Part shown: positions 35,091 to 47,859 of the stretch, piece after piece
Numbering within the stretch: position 1 is the first letter of the stretch
Layout: each line of letters opens with the position of its first letter
DNA from: Serinus canaria
Taxonomy: Eukaryota; Chordata; Aves; Passeriformes; Fringillidae
Assembly: GCF_022539315.1 (NCBI RefSeq)
Contig: NC_066333.1
Location: 12,243,001-12,307,000, forward strand
DNA: 64,000 bases
Direction: 5' to 3'
The notes under the pieces: generated by a model
The model's input: only the letters and a program-made list of their open reading frames with translations
Database searches by the model: none
Told to the model about the DNA's origin: nothing
Position numbers and translations under genes: made by a program

Positions 35091-35151
35091 AGATCTCTTT
35101 GAGATCTAGCAGATCTCTGATCTACTTCATGACATTGATTCTACTTCATGA
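35091..35151. repeat. Local inverted and direct repeats
   Basis: AGATCTC (35091-35097) and GAGATCT (35101-35107) form a 7-bp stem around TTT. AGATCT recurs at 35111. TCTACTTCATGA occurs at 35121 and 35140 (period 19). Confidence 0.75.
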
Positions 35152-35169
35152 GTTTGCCCTCCCCTGTGC

Positions 35170-35510
35170 ACCATCCTGGTCTCTCCATCCCCCATAAACA
35201 CCTCCATTCCTGGCAAAACAGCACCACAAAGCTCTCAAATATGCTCAGCTTCCCCTCCAAATCTTGCACATATTTGGTGGAGTTTCCCTTCTCATTTCCA
35301 AAGCTCTGCATTACTTTGTGCCAGACTTCCCCTCTCCCTCATATCCCAGCCTTATCCCTGCCTGCTGCTGCTGCCTCTGCAGCCTGTGCTGCACTTCTCC
35401 CTGCTTTTACACTATTCCAGTTGCCTGGAATAACCTTCTTATCAAAATGCAACAAGCTGTCTCCAGCTCCTTTACAGCCCATATGAACATCCACCTGTTC
35501 CCCTGACAGT
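35170..35510 (+). mobile_element. Ancient L2/L3-like LINE fragment (reverse transcriptase tail)
   Basis: One frame from 35264 reads with the landmarks of the C-terminal end of L2/L3/CR1-clade reverse transcriptases: KALH (35298-35309 area), then a VPDFPSPSYPSL stretch in the place of the family's LAPSYLSDL. A tryptophan-asparagine pair (AWNNL) follows at the position of the family's LWNSLP, and the fragment ends with NIHLF where the family has KTHLF. The spacing between landmarks agrees. It is degenerate and has no intact upstream domain; homology is judged by eye. Confidence 0.5.
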
Positions 35511-38500
35511 AACCATATGCCTCTGGATTTGTTCTGGAGCGTGGGAGGCTGCTTTGTGCAATTTGGGCAAGATCCAGCTCCCACTGAAATTAAGGAAAAA
35601 ATTCCCATTGATTCCATGGCTCAGACTGGAAATTTCATGGGATGCTTTCCTCCTGTTTTATCACAGCAGCACACCAGGCACATTTGGGATTCTGAATGCC
35701 AGCAATGATTATCACTGAATTGTGGTGATATAACACCAGGCCAAGAGGTAAGGCTGGGCTTGCCATCTCAGAAGGGCAGCACAAAATCACTGAAAAGTGA
35801 TTGATCTAAAACACAGCAGAGTTTAAAACACAGCACACAAGGAGATGGAGGCACCTAAAGATCCAGACTCAGCTGGGGGCAAAGGCTCCCAAGTGCAGCT
35901 CTCCTTGGTGATCCGAGCACACAAACTATCTCTGCATCAAAAGAACTCTGTCAACACCATTTGTGCAGAATCATAAACATAATAAATCTTGCCAAGTCCT
36001 CCGTGAACTGGCTATTTATTGCACTCGTCTCTGAGGCTTTCTGATGTCAGAGCTGGAGGCTGCAAACATAAATACTGAAATGATGTGTTGCATATGCCGT
36101 GGCTTGATTTGCTGTTTGATTGGAGGCTTAGTTCTGGAAGCCCCTCAGTGCATAGCCTGCAGTGCTCCCTGCCCAGGCTGAGAGATAACAGAGCCCAACA
36201 AACCTCATCAGCCTCCCTGACAGCCACAGGAGTCACAGTGATGGCCTGAGTGTGGCAGCACAGCCAGACTGTGAACTCCCACTGCCACAACTGTGCCAGC
36301 ATGAAGGGCAAAGACAGAAACTCCAACCCAGAGCCACGTCCTGAGAGCAGAGAAGGTGGGCAAAGCATGTCCCACCCTCAGATCTGCTGCTGCTGCTGGT
36401 GGGAGACCTCCAGTGTGGGAGTCTGTCTGCACTGCAGGTGTGCTCAGGGACTTTTCTCCAAGCACAACACCAAACCTGGCAGCTGATCTGATGTGCTAAG
36501 AACCAGATCCAGGCAACCCCTGTTTTTTCACTAAAAATTCCATTTCTGCAATTTCAAGCAGAAGTCTTGCCCAGATGGGAGTGCCCCAGTCAGGACCTGT
36601 TCCCAGTTCCCTGTTCCTGGAGGTCAGTGATTAAAGCAGGCACAAGGCAGGGGCAGATCCAGCCTCAGAGTGCTGGGGAGATGTAGGAATCCGCCTTATA
36701 TCATCTCCCCCTGATTCAGTGACCATTCAGGGAAGTGATTTAGTGGAAAAGACAGAAATAACCTGATGACAAGGGTGGTTTCTGAGGCCCAGCATCTTGC
36801 TTGCTCATTAATTTGTTTCCAAAAGAGAACAGCAGAGATAGAGCTGAGTGCAGCCTCCCAGCATCTCTCTTACCCTGAATTTTGGAGCAGACAAGAACAC
36901 ATTGGCACCTCCAGCTGCAGCTCAGTGATTCCTAATGCTGGGCTTACATTTTGGCCATTTCTTTTCTTACAGAAGATACTGCATGAAAATTCTTGTATCA
37001 GCTAACAAATTTCAGCAAGAACAGAAATACCAAATTCCTGCTTCCAGTAAGCAAATAAACGTATTTACCCTGGTTTTATCTGAAAAAGCCCTTCTTTCTC
37101 CCTCCTTTCCCCACACATTTCAATTGCTGCTTGTAACCTGAATTAAGTGCTATAGAACTGAAGCAATATTTCCTTGTATATCTTATAATGCCCACAGGAG
37201 TTGAAAGAAGGACTTTGTATGAAGTCTCTTGCACAGTTTTGTGTCTACTTACGTGATGCATCCAACTGGAAGTTAAATGCCAGCTGAGGAAATGGAGCAG
37301 GATGATGCAAGGTGAACTTGTCCTTATAACCTGGGCTGCAGAAAGTGATGGTCTGCCTGATCAACCTGAAAGAAGAACAGATAAATTCATCCAGCATTCT
37401 GGGGGATTGGTCTGAACACCCCTTGCAGTGGTGCTCTCTTCATGTGAAATTCTTCCCTCCTTTCTGTGCTGCTGTCTGGCATCTCCTGTCCTTGAAAGAT
37501 AGGGAGAGTTTTTAGGAAAGCAGAGGGAGGTTGCTTGAATGAGGCACAGGGTGTTCAATTTTTGCCCAATTTTAACAAAAGTCACTCATGGTTTTGGGTG
37601 CTGGGTCTGACTCATCCAAAAGAGGCTGCATGTGCAGTAAGGTAAAGACAGGACACACTCTTTTGGATAGGATAAGAGGTGACTTCAGCTTTGATGGCAA
37701 CTGAAATCAAACCTGACAGCTCATTTAGACATCCTGTTAATTCAGAAGAGAAAAAAAGGGCAAAATGAAAATCCACTTTAGTGATCTTTTCCCTGGGCAT
37801 GAGGGAGAACCAAACCCTCCCACCAAAGCCAAAGCTGAGCTGTGTGATGGTTAAACCTTCACCTCTAACAGTCAGTCAGCACTGCCTGGTGCATCTGGGC
37901 TCAACAAATCATCATGGACTCAACTTCTGCAGCCCATCCCAGGGAAATTATTGGCTGCACCAAAACCATCAGTGAGGCAGATCCATGTGCAGGGCTGGCT
38001 TTTCCTCTGGATCACTCCTGCTCCCCATCCCATTCAAGAATCAAAAACTGCCAAATCATTCATTTTCTATAGATACACATATATGTATTAACATACATAT
38101 AGGAACCTCCCCTCTGTGTATTAACATACATATAGGAACCTCCCCTCTAGCTGCAATATCATGGTTAATCAGAATGTAAATTGGCATTAGCATACCATCC
38201 TCTATAAAAACCTGGAAAAGGATGTATAATACCTCAAATATATTTTTATTAGTTTTTTTGAGTGAAATACTGCATCCCTGTTGTTTCCAAATCAGAACAA
38301 ATGAAGAGATTTGTTTTACCTAATTGGTGTAATTGGTAATTTAAAGCACAGCCTAGTGCAGAATTATCAGCTTTTTATCTCTGGCAATTTCCATGTTACA
38401 AGAGCCCGGTCTGTATTTTACCTTTTCATAAAATCATTCATTACTTACTGATCTACATTAGATCTTCCTAAAAGTTCAAAATACTGATTCTAAAACAATG

Positions 38501-39119
38501 AACCTTCCAAAGATTTTTTGTAATCAGTTCAATTCCTCCTGTGGACACAGCAGAGGGTTGGGAGCTAATCTCCTTGCTGCTGCTGTTTCCCTTTTTTGTT
38601 TTCTTTTTCCCTGCTTAAACTCCTGACAGCCAAAGGGCTGTTCCTGGGCTCAGACCACAGGAGGAAACCTCAGCTCCAAGGAGAATTTTCAAACAGAGGA
38701 ATTGCCTTCCCATGTCCAAAGTCAGATCTGTGAGGACACGTTCACAATCAGAAGAGGCACATCCTCCCTCTCCTGGCCCAGAGAGCACACACAGCATCCA
38801 AATCTCCCACCCTGAACTCTGGTTTAGGATTCATTCTGTGCCTCCAAGTAAGATGTCAGTGTTATTTTATCAACAAACCCCAGCCAAAGGTCCCCTAGTG
38901 AGCTGTGTGTCACAGAGGGACGCTGGGGACGGATTTTACTCCAACGCACCGAAAACTCTGCAGCTTTGCCTCGTTCAGCTCTGCCTATTCCCAGTGTCTG
39001 AGGATGGGTGGCAAAGGGAATGCCTTTAACAAGAACAAGACTACATTAAACATCAAACATCCCTTTGCTTCTGACAATTAATTGAGAAGAAAACCTCATA
39101 ATCAGTTGCAGACTCTCCC
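35511..39119. other. Intergenic, mostly nothing recognised
   Basis: 35940-36120 is a repeat-free block with HOX/CDX-like words (ATAATAAATC, CTATTTATTGC, AACATAAATAC) and could be a small conserved element. A 33-bp duplication lies at 38085-38148. No gene seen. Confidence 0.5.
38083..38148 (+). repeat. Tandem duplication, 33 bp x 2
   Basis: GTATTAACATACATATAGG plus AACCTCCCCTCT starts at 38085 and again at 38118, practically identical, so recent. Confidence 0.9.
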
Positions 39120-39310
39120 TGAGTCGTGAGTGTGACTCGGCTCAATTACCGCGCCCTGGTCCAGAGCGAGGGTTTGCTTCTCATCTTTGTGAGGGTGGGG
39201 AGGCAGCAGACAGAGCTGAGAGGTTAAAGGTGGCAGGAGGAGGTCACCAAGGGTGTCACCGTCTCTGAGCTAGCCATAAATAACGGAACCAGTGTGGTCT
39301 TGGTTTATGG
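39120..39310. promoter_or_regulatory. Candidate conserved non-coding element
   Basis: CpG-retaining, repeat-free block with AGGTTAAAGGTGG and AGGTCACCAAGGGTGTCACC (nuclear-receptor-like AGGTCA words) and GAGTCG...GACTC arms at 39121-39138. It lies just upstream of a CR1 fragment. Weak call. Confidence 0.25.
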
Positions 39311-39389
39311 AGCAGCTTTGTGGCTGTCAGGGAGGCGCTGGGCACACAGAGCTGCCCCGCACCAAGGGCTGTCAGGAGCAGGACACATC

Positions 39390-39495
39390 CCAGGAAAGGG
39401 CTGCCCAGGGAAATTTGGCTGTCCCAGCCCTGGAAGTGCTCAAGGTCAGGTTGGACAGGGCTTTGAGCAAGCTGGCCTAGCAAAGCTGTCCCTCA
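39390..39495 (+). mobile_element. CR1 LINE fragment
   Basis: CTGCCCAGGGAAATTTGGCT, CCCTGGAAGTGCTCAAGGTC and AGGTTGGACAGGGCTTTGAG follow the standard CR1 sense sequence of the element's 3' region. The match ends near 39495 without the terminal ATTCTATGA repeats, so both ends are truncated. Confidence 0.75.
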
Positions 39496-39837
39496 GTCTG
39501 TAGGTTATGTTTGCTGTCACCTGAAAGCAAAAAATCTACAAGGAAGCACGCAGTGCTCTAATCTCTTAGGACAGCACTTGCATAAAAGCAAGTGTTTATA
39601 TAAATGATGCCACTCACTTCAGGCTGATTTAATCATCAAAGGAGAAAAAGCACATTTTGTTTGGTCTTTTACTAGTCAAAAATGGCTGGTATTTAATAAG
39701 CCCTGGAGCCAGATCTCAGTGGGACAGGCTTTTTATGGGCCAGAGGCACCTACTATACTGTCCTTTGCACACACAGCCACTGACCTATGTCCAGCTGATT
39801 TGAATTTACTTCCTAAATCTGATGCTTCACCCAGTTA

Positions 39838-39880
39838 GATCAAAAAAAAAAAAAAAAAAAAAAAAAAAGAGAGAGAGAAA
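39838..39880 (+). repeat. Poly-A tract with GA tail
   Basis: A27 at 39842-39868 followed by a short GA run. It could be a retrocopy tail, but nothing upstream resembles a known transcript and no AATAAA precedes it. Confidence 0.9.
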
Positions 39881-42745
39881 CATGGCATTTCTAGACCACA
39901 GTTCTTGGTGTCACTACACATTACTGATAATTTAGGAATGCTACAGAACATCTCAAGTTTAAAGTACTTTCATGGTTCCAACGGAGAGCTAAAACAGATG
40001 GGGTTTCAGCATGACCTTTCAACCTACCAGACACTGTTGACCCAGATTATAGTTCAACAAAGCTGCTCCTGGATTCATGTTACATTTTGGGAGAAACACC
40101 AGGGTTACAGTGAGAATGGATATGCTGCCCAGGGGCAGCTCGGGTGGCAGCTCAGGTAGCCACGGGATGGGAATGCTGTGGCAGTCCTGCTCCCCGTGCA
40201 GATACCTTTATATCTCTTTTGGAGAGAACCTCTGCTCTCTGCCACAAAATGCTGGGAAAATAATCAGGAATGGGGGAAAGGACAGTGAGAGATTTCACTG
40301 GGAAGTCAAAGAGAGGATCAAAAATGAGTAAAATGGGTAAAGCACTGCAGTTGGAAACACTCTTTTTCCAAGCTCAGGATTCACACCAACAAAAGCTGGA
40401 GCTGAATGTCTGGTGGTGGTCAAAGAGAGCAGGTTTTACCACAGAGGTGGCTGCATTCCAGCACTGGGGAAGGATTGCTGGTCCTGGCCACCCAGGATCC
40501 CCTGGACTCATCTGCCTGAGCTCAGCCAGCTGGGAACTGGAGGGGGACCATAAACCACCAAGCACTGTGGCTTCCTTTTGCAACTGAGGGACTTCCTGTC
40601 AATGTGCTGTTATTTTAGACATTGCAGCACTAAAAATAGCGCCTGTATTTTTATTTTTTTTTAGCAAACTTGTTGTTTTCAGGAGCTCTGAAAATATAAA
40701 GGGTTCCATAAGTGCTCAGAACAAGCTTGTGAAATAGCTGGAATACAAAACCACTTGAAAATGCTGTTTGTTACATTTCTCTATGAGCTCAACAGTAAGA
40801 TTATGCTATGCAGACCATTTAGCTGAAAAACTGGGCTCTTTACTTAAAATTTATTTTACTATAAGAAAATCTGGGATGTCTACCTCTTTTTTCTCTATTC
40901 CATATGGCAGCAAAAAAATCTGCATTCTCACAAAATCTTCCCAAAATTCTACCACCATGCCAAAAGCCTCTTCTATCTCCTTGCCCCCATGACAAAATGT
41001 TGATGATCCAGACCTTAATGATGTCTGCTTGTAACAACAACAGCAGACAAACAAACCTTATGTCCTTCAAGTGGAGATCAGCTGCACGAGAAGGACCAGG
41101 CTGCCTTAATCCTCAAAAGACTGACATCTGTCCTAATTGTGAAATCCAAACAGCGTTTTTAAAGCAGCTTTAGAAGGTGCTGCCCATGTGTGTTGGTGTT
41201 TTTTGGAGCTCTGCTGGAGCCTTTGCCCTGACAGCAGCAGAGCCCCTGTGGGGGCAGTGCCCCATCCCTCCTGTCCAGCACAAAGCCCTTGGGATAAAAC
41301 CTGGGGCAGCCAGTGGGGAATTTCCTAATGCACCATCCCAGCAGAGCTGGATGCTGAACAAGTAGGAGCTTATCACCAGGTCACTGCTCTGGAGCTGAAG
41401 TGGTGATGATGTGCTGGTGACTTGCCAACGTTTGGTGTTGCAACATTTTTACAGATTATCCCCTATGATAAAGCTATTTAATGAGTTTTGCCAGCTCAGT
41501 TATGATTTGCACATGGTGCAAAGTGAGTTTTGGGCTGGACTTAGCAGCCCCTTTCATCCAAATTTTCAAAGTGATTTGTCCATATCAGGCAGGTCTCAGA
41601 GCTGCCCTGTGAAATACCAGTTTAAGCCCCCCAAGAGCATCAGGAAGGGATGTAGGGATCCCAGCTGAAGGTCTGTGGAGCAGTCCCTGGCAGTGGGCAG
41701 TGATGGTTGCCCCGCCTGGTGAGGAGCATGGGAATGCTGTTGGGTGATTTTAATTTGCTGAATTTTGAATCCAAGTTTCAGAGTGTCCCCTAGCAGGAGT
41801 TCTGTAGATTAAATACAGAACACCTTAAGAAGAATCTCATTCTCCTTACTCTGAATCTGCCACCTGCTCATTTACTTTTGATACCCTCTTGTGGCTTTCT
41901 TAGAAGAGACATTCAAGAACACAAAAAACTTTTTAGGACTGACTCAAAAGTGTCTGACACCCATCACTCATCCTGGATTTATCTGAGCTGTACCTTCTTG
42001 CTTTGACCAACACACACCTGCAGAGAAATCAGATCTTATATGGCAAAGCAATAATCTACTCAGGTTGTAGATATGAATTAATAAAACTGACACTAATTGC
42101 TAGATTTGCTGCTTCTCCAGGCGTGCACTGCCCTGCTGCCAGGGGACATGGAAGGATGGGGAGAGGCAGGGATCAGCATCCAAAAATAGAAGTTTGCATT
42201 TAGATGACTGTGAATATACACAAATGCTCCTTGCTCATCTTCTTTCAGAGCTTATTTTCTGGCTTTAATTACTTTAAAAACCCTTGTTTTAACAGACCAT
42301 TATTTTTTAATCAATCTTTCTCTCCCACCCCCAAACGCAGGTTTAGCGTTACAGCAACGGCTGCAAGTCCAAAGGAGACAGATTTTTCTGTCCCCACCCA
42401 TGAGGAGCAGTTGATTCACTCCCAGCCTTGCCAAGGCCATATGCAAATTGTGCTAATAGGAGCAGCTGCTGGCTGCACAGCCCAGGGGATAAACACAAGT
42501 TGTGTTCATGCTGCTGCCCCAGCTCCCATCCCCAGCACCATCACGCTTGGCTGGATGGAAAGCACCGTCCCTGTGAGCTCTCTGCAGCCCTGGCAGGTAG
42601 CTGTGGCAGAGATGCTGTGCTGGGGATGCAGCTTGGGCAGCAGCAGGGAAGCCTGAGCAGGAGAATGTGCAGGAAAATGTGTCTGGGCTCTCCCAGAGCA
42701 AACTGGCACTGTCCCCGGGTGGCTGTGCCAGGCTGCAGCACATTA
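39881..42745. other. Intergenic, nothing firm
   Basis: No gene or named repeat. 42000-42120 and 42200-42300 are AT-rich with homeodomain-like words (ATGAATTAATAAAACTG, CACTAATTGC) and might be weakly conserved. Confidence 0.5.
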
Positions 42746-42750
42746 AGGTT

Positions 42751-42792
42751 TGGAAGGACAGAAAACACACATTTGTGTTTTCTGTCCTTCCA
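42751..42792. repeat. Perfect 19-bp inverted repeat (hairpin)
   Basis: Left arm TGGAAGGACAGAAAACACA (42751-42769), loop CATT, right arm TGTGTTTTCTGTCCTTCCA (42774-42792), with no mismatch. Too short for a usual pre-microRNA. Explained most simply by template switching during replication, which copies a strand back onto itself. Confidence 0.95.
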
Positions 42793-45249
42793 TCTGGATT
42801 TCATCCTCCTAAGTCCCATGAGGGGATGTTATTTGTATGTATTCTGCAACTGACAGGATGTTTTATAGAGTTTTAGGGTAAGCACAAGGAGGATACCTGG
42901 TGAAACTGTTCTGTATTAAACCCAAAGACGGATTTTCTGCTTTGCTCTTTTAAAGCTCATCTGGCACAAATATCTGGATGAAGCCAAGGCAGGGAAAGAC
43001 TAAGCCAAGGCTGGTGAAAGATGGGAGAGCCTGGATGAGCTGAAGGTCCACTTCCCATTTTTCTCCTTCTGAGAGCCCTCTGTCCCTGCTGCTGCTGTCC
43101 TACAGAACTCCAGGTCACTTTTAAACAGGGATCTGTTTTTAAGAAATCCTCTTAAAAATTCTGTATTAGGGCATTGTCATAGTGCTTCTGAGTTCCTTTG
43201 GTGGAAATCAAATGCCCCTGCTGTGTTGGCAGGGTTAGGATGTCAGGCAGCAAAGACTGATTCCATTTTGTCATTTAGAAAGTGTATTAATAAGTGTAAT
43301 TAGAAAGTATAAGGATGGCCTTTATCATCCAAGGGACATCACTGCACTGCCTTCTGTTCTCAGTCTTAAACTGGTTATCCATGCTTCTCATGACTTAAAC
43401 AAGTCTGGATTTTTGTAACATGTTTTGCTGTGGTCACTTTGTCCTTTGGTTTATTTATTTACTTGAATCAGACACCAGAGCCAGATCATCCTCCTGTGCC
43501 CTCTAATCTCTTGTTTGCTCACACAGCCCTCGAAGCAAGGGCAGCCCAACAGAGCAGGTTTGAGAGCATCCCATGTGGTACCTGTGCACATTCCCAGAGC
43601 TTCTCCTGGATCCTGTCCTGGAGGAGGCAGGAATGTCCATCCTGTGGGCTGCAGCTTCCCAGCTCAGGTAGGAAACCCACCTTGTCCCAGCCCACAGGGA
43701 TCCTGGTGGAGCTTTGGAGCAGTCTTCCCCTGTAGTGGTTAAAAAAAAACAATTGTGGGGAGACATTTCCTGTGATTTTCAAGATTTCAGAGCTACTTCA
43801 AGGAACAGGACTTCAATGACTGTGTGACATGCAGATGGAGTAAGGGTGAGGCTGAATTTCTTAGAAAATAAATAAACTGTTTTTAGCTCTGGACATGACA
43901 CAATAAAAAAAAATAAGTATGTCCTCCTACTTTTCCTTTCTCCCTGGATCACATAAATTTGGGGGAAGAATATTAACAGTGTGAGACACAGTGAGTAGTG
44001 AATGCACAAATGTTCAGAATGGACAATTTAATTGGGGATAATCTCTCCTGCTCAAACCCCATCATTCTGCTGCCTGAGAAATGGTTTGCAATCCTGTGTC
44101 CAGCAGTCTCCACAATTTAACATTCCACTTTGGGTGCAATTTTTAATTCCCGTGAATGCTCGAGAGGAGAAAAAATATTCAGCTTTTTTTTTCCTCCTCA
44201 AAATTCCTGCCTTTGGCTTCTTTTAGGACTCTTCTGACCATCACTCTGGACTTCAACTGAGTCTCAGGGCTCCAGAGTTCTGCCCAATTTCAGATTTTAT
44301 TAAAAAGTTTTACCAGATTTACCTTCAGCTTCAGAAGATGCAAACCATTTCTACTCCCAATTTAATGAACAACCACCAGCCAAAGAAACCCTCTTCCCAC
44401 CTCAAGAAATTACATTGTGTAAATGGAAAAAACCCTGGTTTTAATTAATAGTGGAGCATGAAACACATATAATTTACAGCAAGGGCCCTGCAGAAACACT
44501 GTTCTGCTGTCAAATTACTTCAGCAAGATGATCCATAGAATCAAAATTCCAGTCACAGCAACTTGAGCTGTTCTAGAGTGTAATAATCAGGGGAAAAATT
44601 GGCTCCACCTACTCACCAGTGAAAACAATATATCCCCTGAAAGAAATCCTCCAACTTTCAGTCCTTCTGGGTCTTGTGCAATATTTTGTGGCTTTTCCTA
44701 GCACTGTTTTTATGATGTTGACAACCAGATTTTCAAGTGACATCAATACTGGTGGGACAAAACCAGAAACAAAATGAGCTGGTTAGAGGATAGATGTTCT
44801 GGAAAGTCAAAGCAAATAATAAATTTAAAAATGCACTTAAAAAGCCCCATAGTGGATCTTAATTAAGAGCCTGCCATTTTTATGGCAAAGGCAAATCATC
44901 AACAGCTTGTGTTCAAACTTGTATCAGTATTTCCTTTCCAAACAGTCCAGGAGTGTAGGTAACAAAATGAAGTGTGGCCACACACAAGACAAATGCCATC
45001 TGAGCTGGACCAAAGTGCCTTAATGTCTTCTAGCTCAATACCAGCAAAAGCCCACCAAAAAATTGCCACATCATTCACCCTCCAAACGCCAGCCCTTCCC
45101 TCAGCACGAATCAGAGACTCCTGTAATTGCTCCCAAGTGGCAAAACCACAAGCATGGAAGTAAATGAACCATGATAAGAGTCTCTCATATTAAAAGCATC
45201 ATAAAAGGCTGAGCACAAAGCCTAGCAAGAAATGCCCTTCTCTCTCCAC
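42793..45249. other. Intergenic, nothing firm
   Basis: 43260-43460 and 44800-44945 are repeat-free, AT-rich stretches with homeodomain words (GTATTAATAAGTGTAATTAG, CTTAATTAAGAG) that could be small conserved elements. No gene. Confidence 0.45.
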
Positions 45250-46330
45250 ATGGCCCAGCTCCACCCCGGGCGCCGCCCGCGCTGGAATTCGGCCGCTCCG
45301 TGACAATATCCCAGACATGGCATTAACACTTCTGAAAGCTTTCAGGCATCAAAGGTTGCCCCCTTCACAAGTTTTTTCATACCGAGGACATGATGAAGTG
45401 GTCTGGCTCTAGCTGGAAAAATAGTTCAGATGGCACCCGAGGGGCTGTGGTGAGAGGAGACGGTGGAGAGCTGGCACCGAGGTTGGCATCAGCCTCCTCT
45501 GCCCTCATGCAGAGCATGCCTCTGCTTTCCAACCTCTGGTGCTAAAGCTGCAGAGGGGTTTTGTGGACGAACCCCAAACATGGGGAAAACTCCTGTTTGC
45601 TCTGGAGTTAACTCAGCAAAAACATAACGAGGGGCTCGTTGAGGAACAGGGAGCTGCAGCAGGAGAGGCAGCTCAGAGGCATCCACCCAGCCTTGCCCGG
45701 GCAAGGGGAGGGCAGCATCCTCCCTGGGACTGACACAAAGTCAGCCTGGAAGCTGTGCAGACAGACAATGATGTTTTTATAGGTGACACATCCAGAGCTA
45801 ATGCAGCTTCTCGGTCCCTGCGACCAAGTGGGCTCGTCACCGCTCTGTCTGTGAGGAGAGAGAGCTGCCCTGGCTCTGGGAGGCAGGGAGGGAGGGAGGG
45901 CTGCATTCCCATCCCTGTGCCCTGGGAATTAGGTACTCAGCACAGCATCTGCAAGACCCCAAATGACTCAGCCATCAAAGCCGTGTTTGCAGTGATTTTT
46001 CAGGAGTTTCAAAGAGCCTTCTGACAACGTGTGCCTAATTCCTTCAGGCGCTATCAAAAATGCTGCCTACCCTGGGGATGGCTGACTAAACAGAAGTCTG
46101 AACATTTGTGTCATAAATATCTCGAGACAAGCCTGTTGATGCAGTGAAATGTGTGGTTGGCTCCTATTGTAAGGGCATTCACAGAAAACCTCACAGTGTG
46201 CCGCCGCTTGGGATTACTTGTGAGCAAAATAAATGACAAACATTTTGGGGGGGTTTCTTAAATAACATTTTGATACATTACAAAGTGGCTTTTCTTTTAA
46301 TTTTACACCACATCGTTTAAGATGACATGA
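45250..46330. promoter_or_regulatory. Candidate conserved non-coding element with GC-rich core
   Basis: It begins with a 45-bp CpG-rich patch (GGGCGCCGCCCGCGC, about 45268-45300). Repeat-free sequence follows, with retained CpGs and motif words: GACAATATCCC, ATCTCGAGACAAGCC (46121), CCTATTGTAAGG (SOX-like, 46163) and GGATTACTTGTGAG (OTX/PITX-like GGATTA, 46212). No plausible coding frame. Confidence 0.35.
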
Positions 46331-47219
46331 AGCAACATAATTTGCTGAGACAAGATACATACAAATAAATAAATAAAAAGGGATTAAAAGGAAAGCCGGT
46401 TCTGAAAGTCTGTGAGTTGGAAAAGGCTGTAATTTAAACCAGAAGGGTCTGGATTGGATTATCCTGACAAGCTAAAAGGAGGCAAAACTGTGCTGTGCAT
46501 TTATGAAGCAGAAATGAAATGGAGGGGAAGCAATGGCTTCAAAGTGAAAGGGTAACTTACAAAACCATCTAATCCCAGATCTGAACCCAGATCTGATAAA
46601 GTCTGGTAGCTCCAAGCAAGCCAGGGACCTTCAGAATTCAGAGTCAGTGATGGGCCAGGCCATGGAGCAGCAGGACCACCATATCTCTCTGTGGGAGACT
46701 CAAACCATTATCCAGCAGATCATACTGAAGATGATCTTCCCATGGAATATCTTGGACATGGGGAGGCAAACACAGCCACTGACCACCTTTAGGAAATTCA
46801 AAGATCTTTAAATTCCACGATTGTCTCCTCCATAACTGCAAAGCCATGTCGTGATGGACAGATTTACTGCAGCAAAAATACAAACCAGCATCCCTGACAC
46901 TAACTGGTCAGTCAGAAACCAACCCAGCTCAGAGATGTGAGTTCCAGCAGAGAGCAAAGTCAAGCATTACCGACCAGAGCAGGGCAGATCCAGCTGATCC
47001 GATAGCTCAAGAAACACCTTGTTTTACAGACTGCCAAATTCCAGAGCCTCAGCTGAAGGCTGTGGGCAGAGGTTGAACCAGAGACCTTCTCTCTCCCCTC
47101 AGTGGTACTGGCTGGGATCTGTATCCCAATTTTTTTTCCCTGGAATTTTCCAAAATTTTACCATGGCGAATGGAAGTTTCACCGGAACAAATATTTTACA
47201 AGGAAGATTACACATTTCT
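46331..47219. other. Intergenic, nothing recognised
   Basis: A short AAAT repeat at 46362-46376. No gene or named transposon. Confidence 0.6.
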
Positions 47220-47440
47220 TAGGGTCAGTATTTTCCACTGGAAACCTTTTTATTTAATAATAAAATTAATTATAATATGGAGTTTGTGGAGTAATTTGAA
47301 GAAAAATAGCATTATTAAAACAATACTCATCTAATACAAATAATTACTATAATAAAACTTCAAAGAATAGATGATCATATTTACATGATTCTATACTTTA
47401 TGTCTTAAGGTATGCTACACAAATTTGAAAAAGAAAGTAC
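47220..47440. other. AT-rich block
   Basis: Strongly AT-rich, with TTTATTTAATAATAAAATTA-type text and many TAAT words. No coding content. Confidence 0.7.
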
Positions 47441-47859
47441 TAGAGAAGTACAGCAACTTCTGGATCTTAGCAGCTCTGTTAACCTCTCTGGGTTAAGTGT
47501 CAGATTTAAAGTAAATCTTTAATTCTCAGAAGCCTGCAAGTGTAAAGACCCAGTTTTTCACAACGACACCTCCTTGCTTTTGTATAATCTGGGTTCATGG
47601 GGAAATGGCAGCAGAATCCTGGCACTGGCACTTTAACCAGGAGAGCATAAATGGAGCCATGCCAAAAGCCAGCCCTGAGCTGGGAACAGGGAGCAGTCAC
47701 AAATCCAACCTCTTGGGCAACACTTCAGCAAATTCAGCCCCAACTCCTCTCCCAGTCAGGGACAGAGTCCCTGGCTGCCTATTCTCAGGCAAGTAGAAAT
47801 GTAGCTCCTACTTGCTGAGGTTTTAATGCCATATTCTTGATAATCTCATACACTGAGCA
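47441..47859. other. Intergenic, nothing recognised
   Basis: Ordinary unique sequence; no gene or repeat identified. Confidence 0.6.

Noticed and set aside
39838..39880. Poly-A tail of a processed pseudogene
   Set aside because: No AATAAA just upstream, no recognisable coding remnant and no target-site duplication seen; more likely a simple repeat.
42751..42792. MicroRNA precursor
   Set aside because: A 19-bp stem with a 4-nt loop is shorter than a usual pre-microRNA, and perfect pairing without bulges is atypical.
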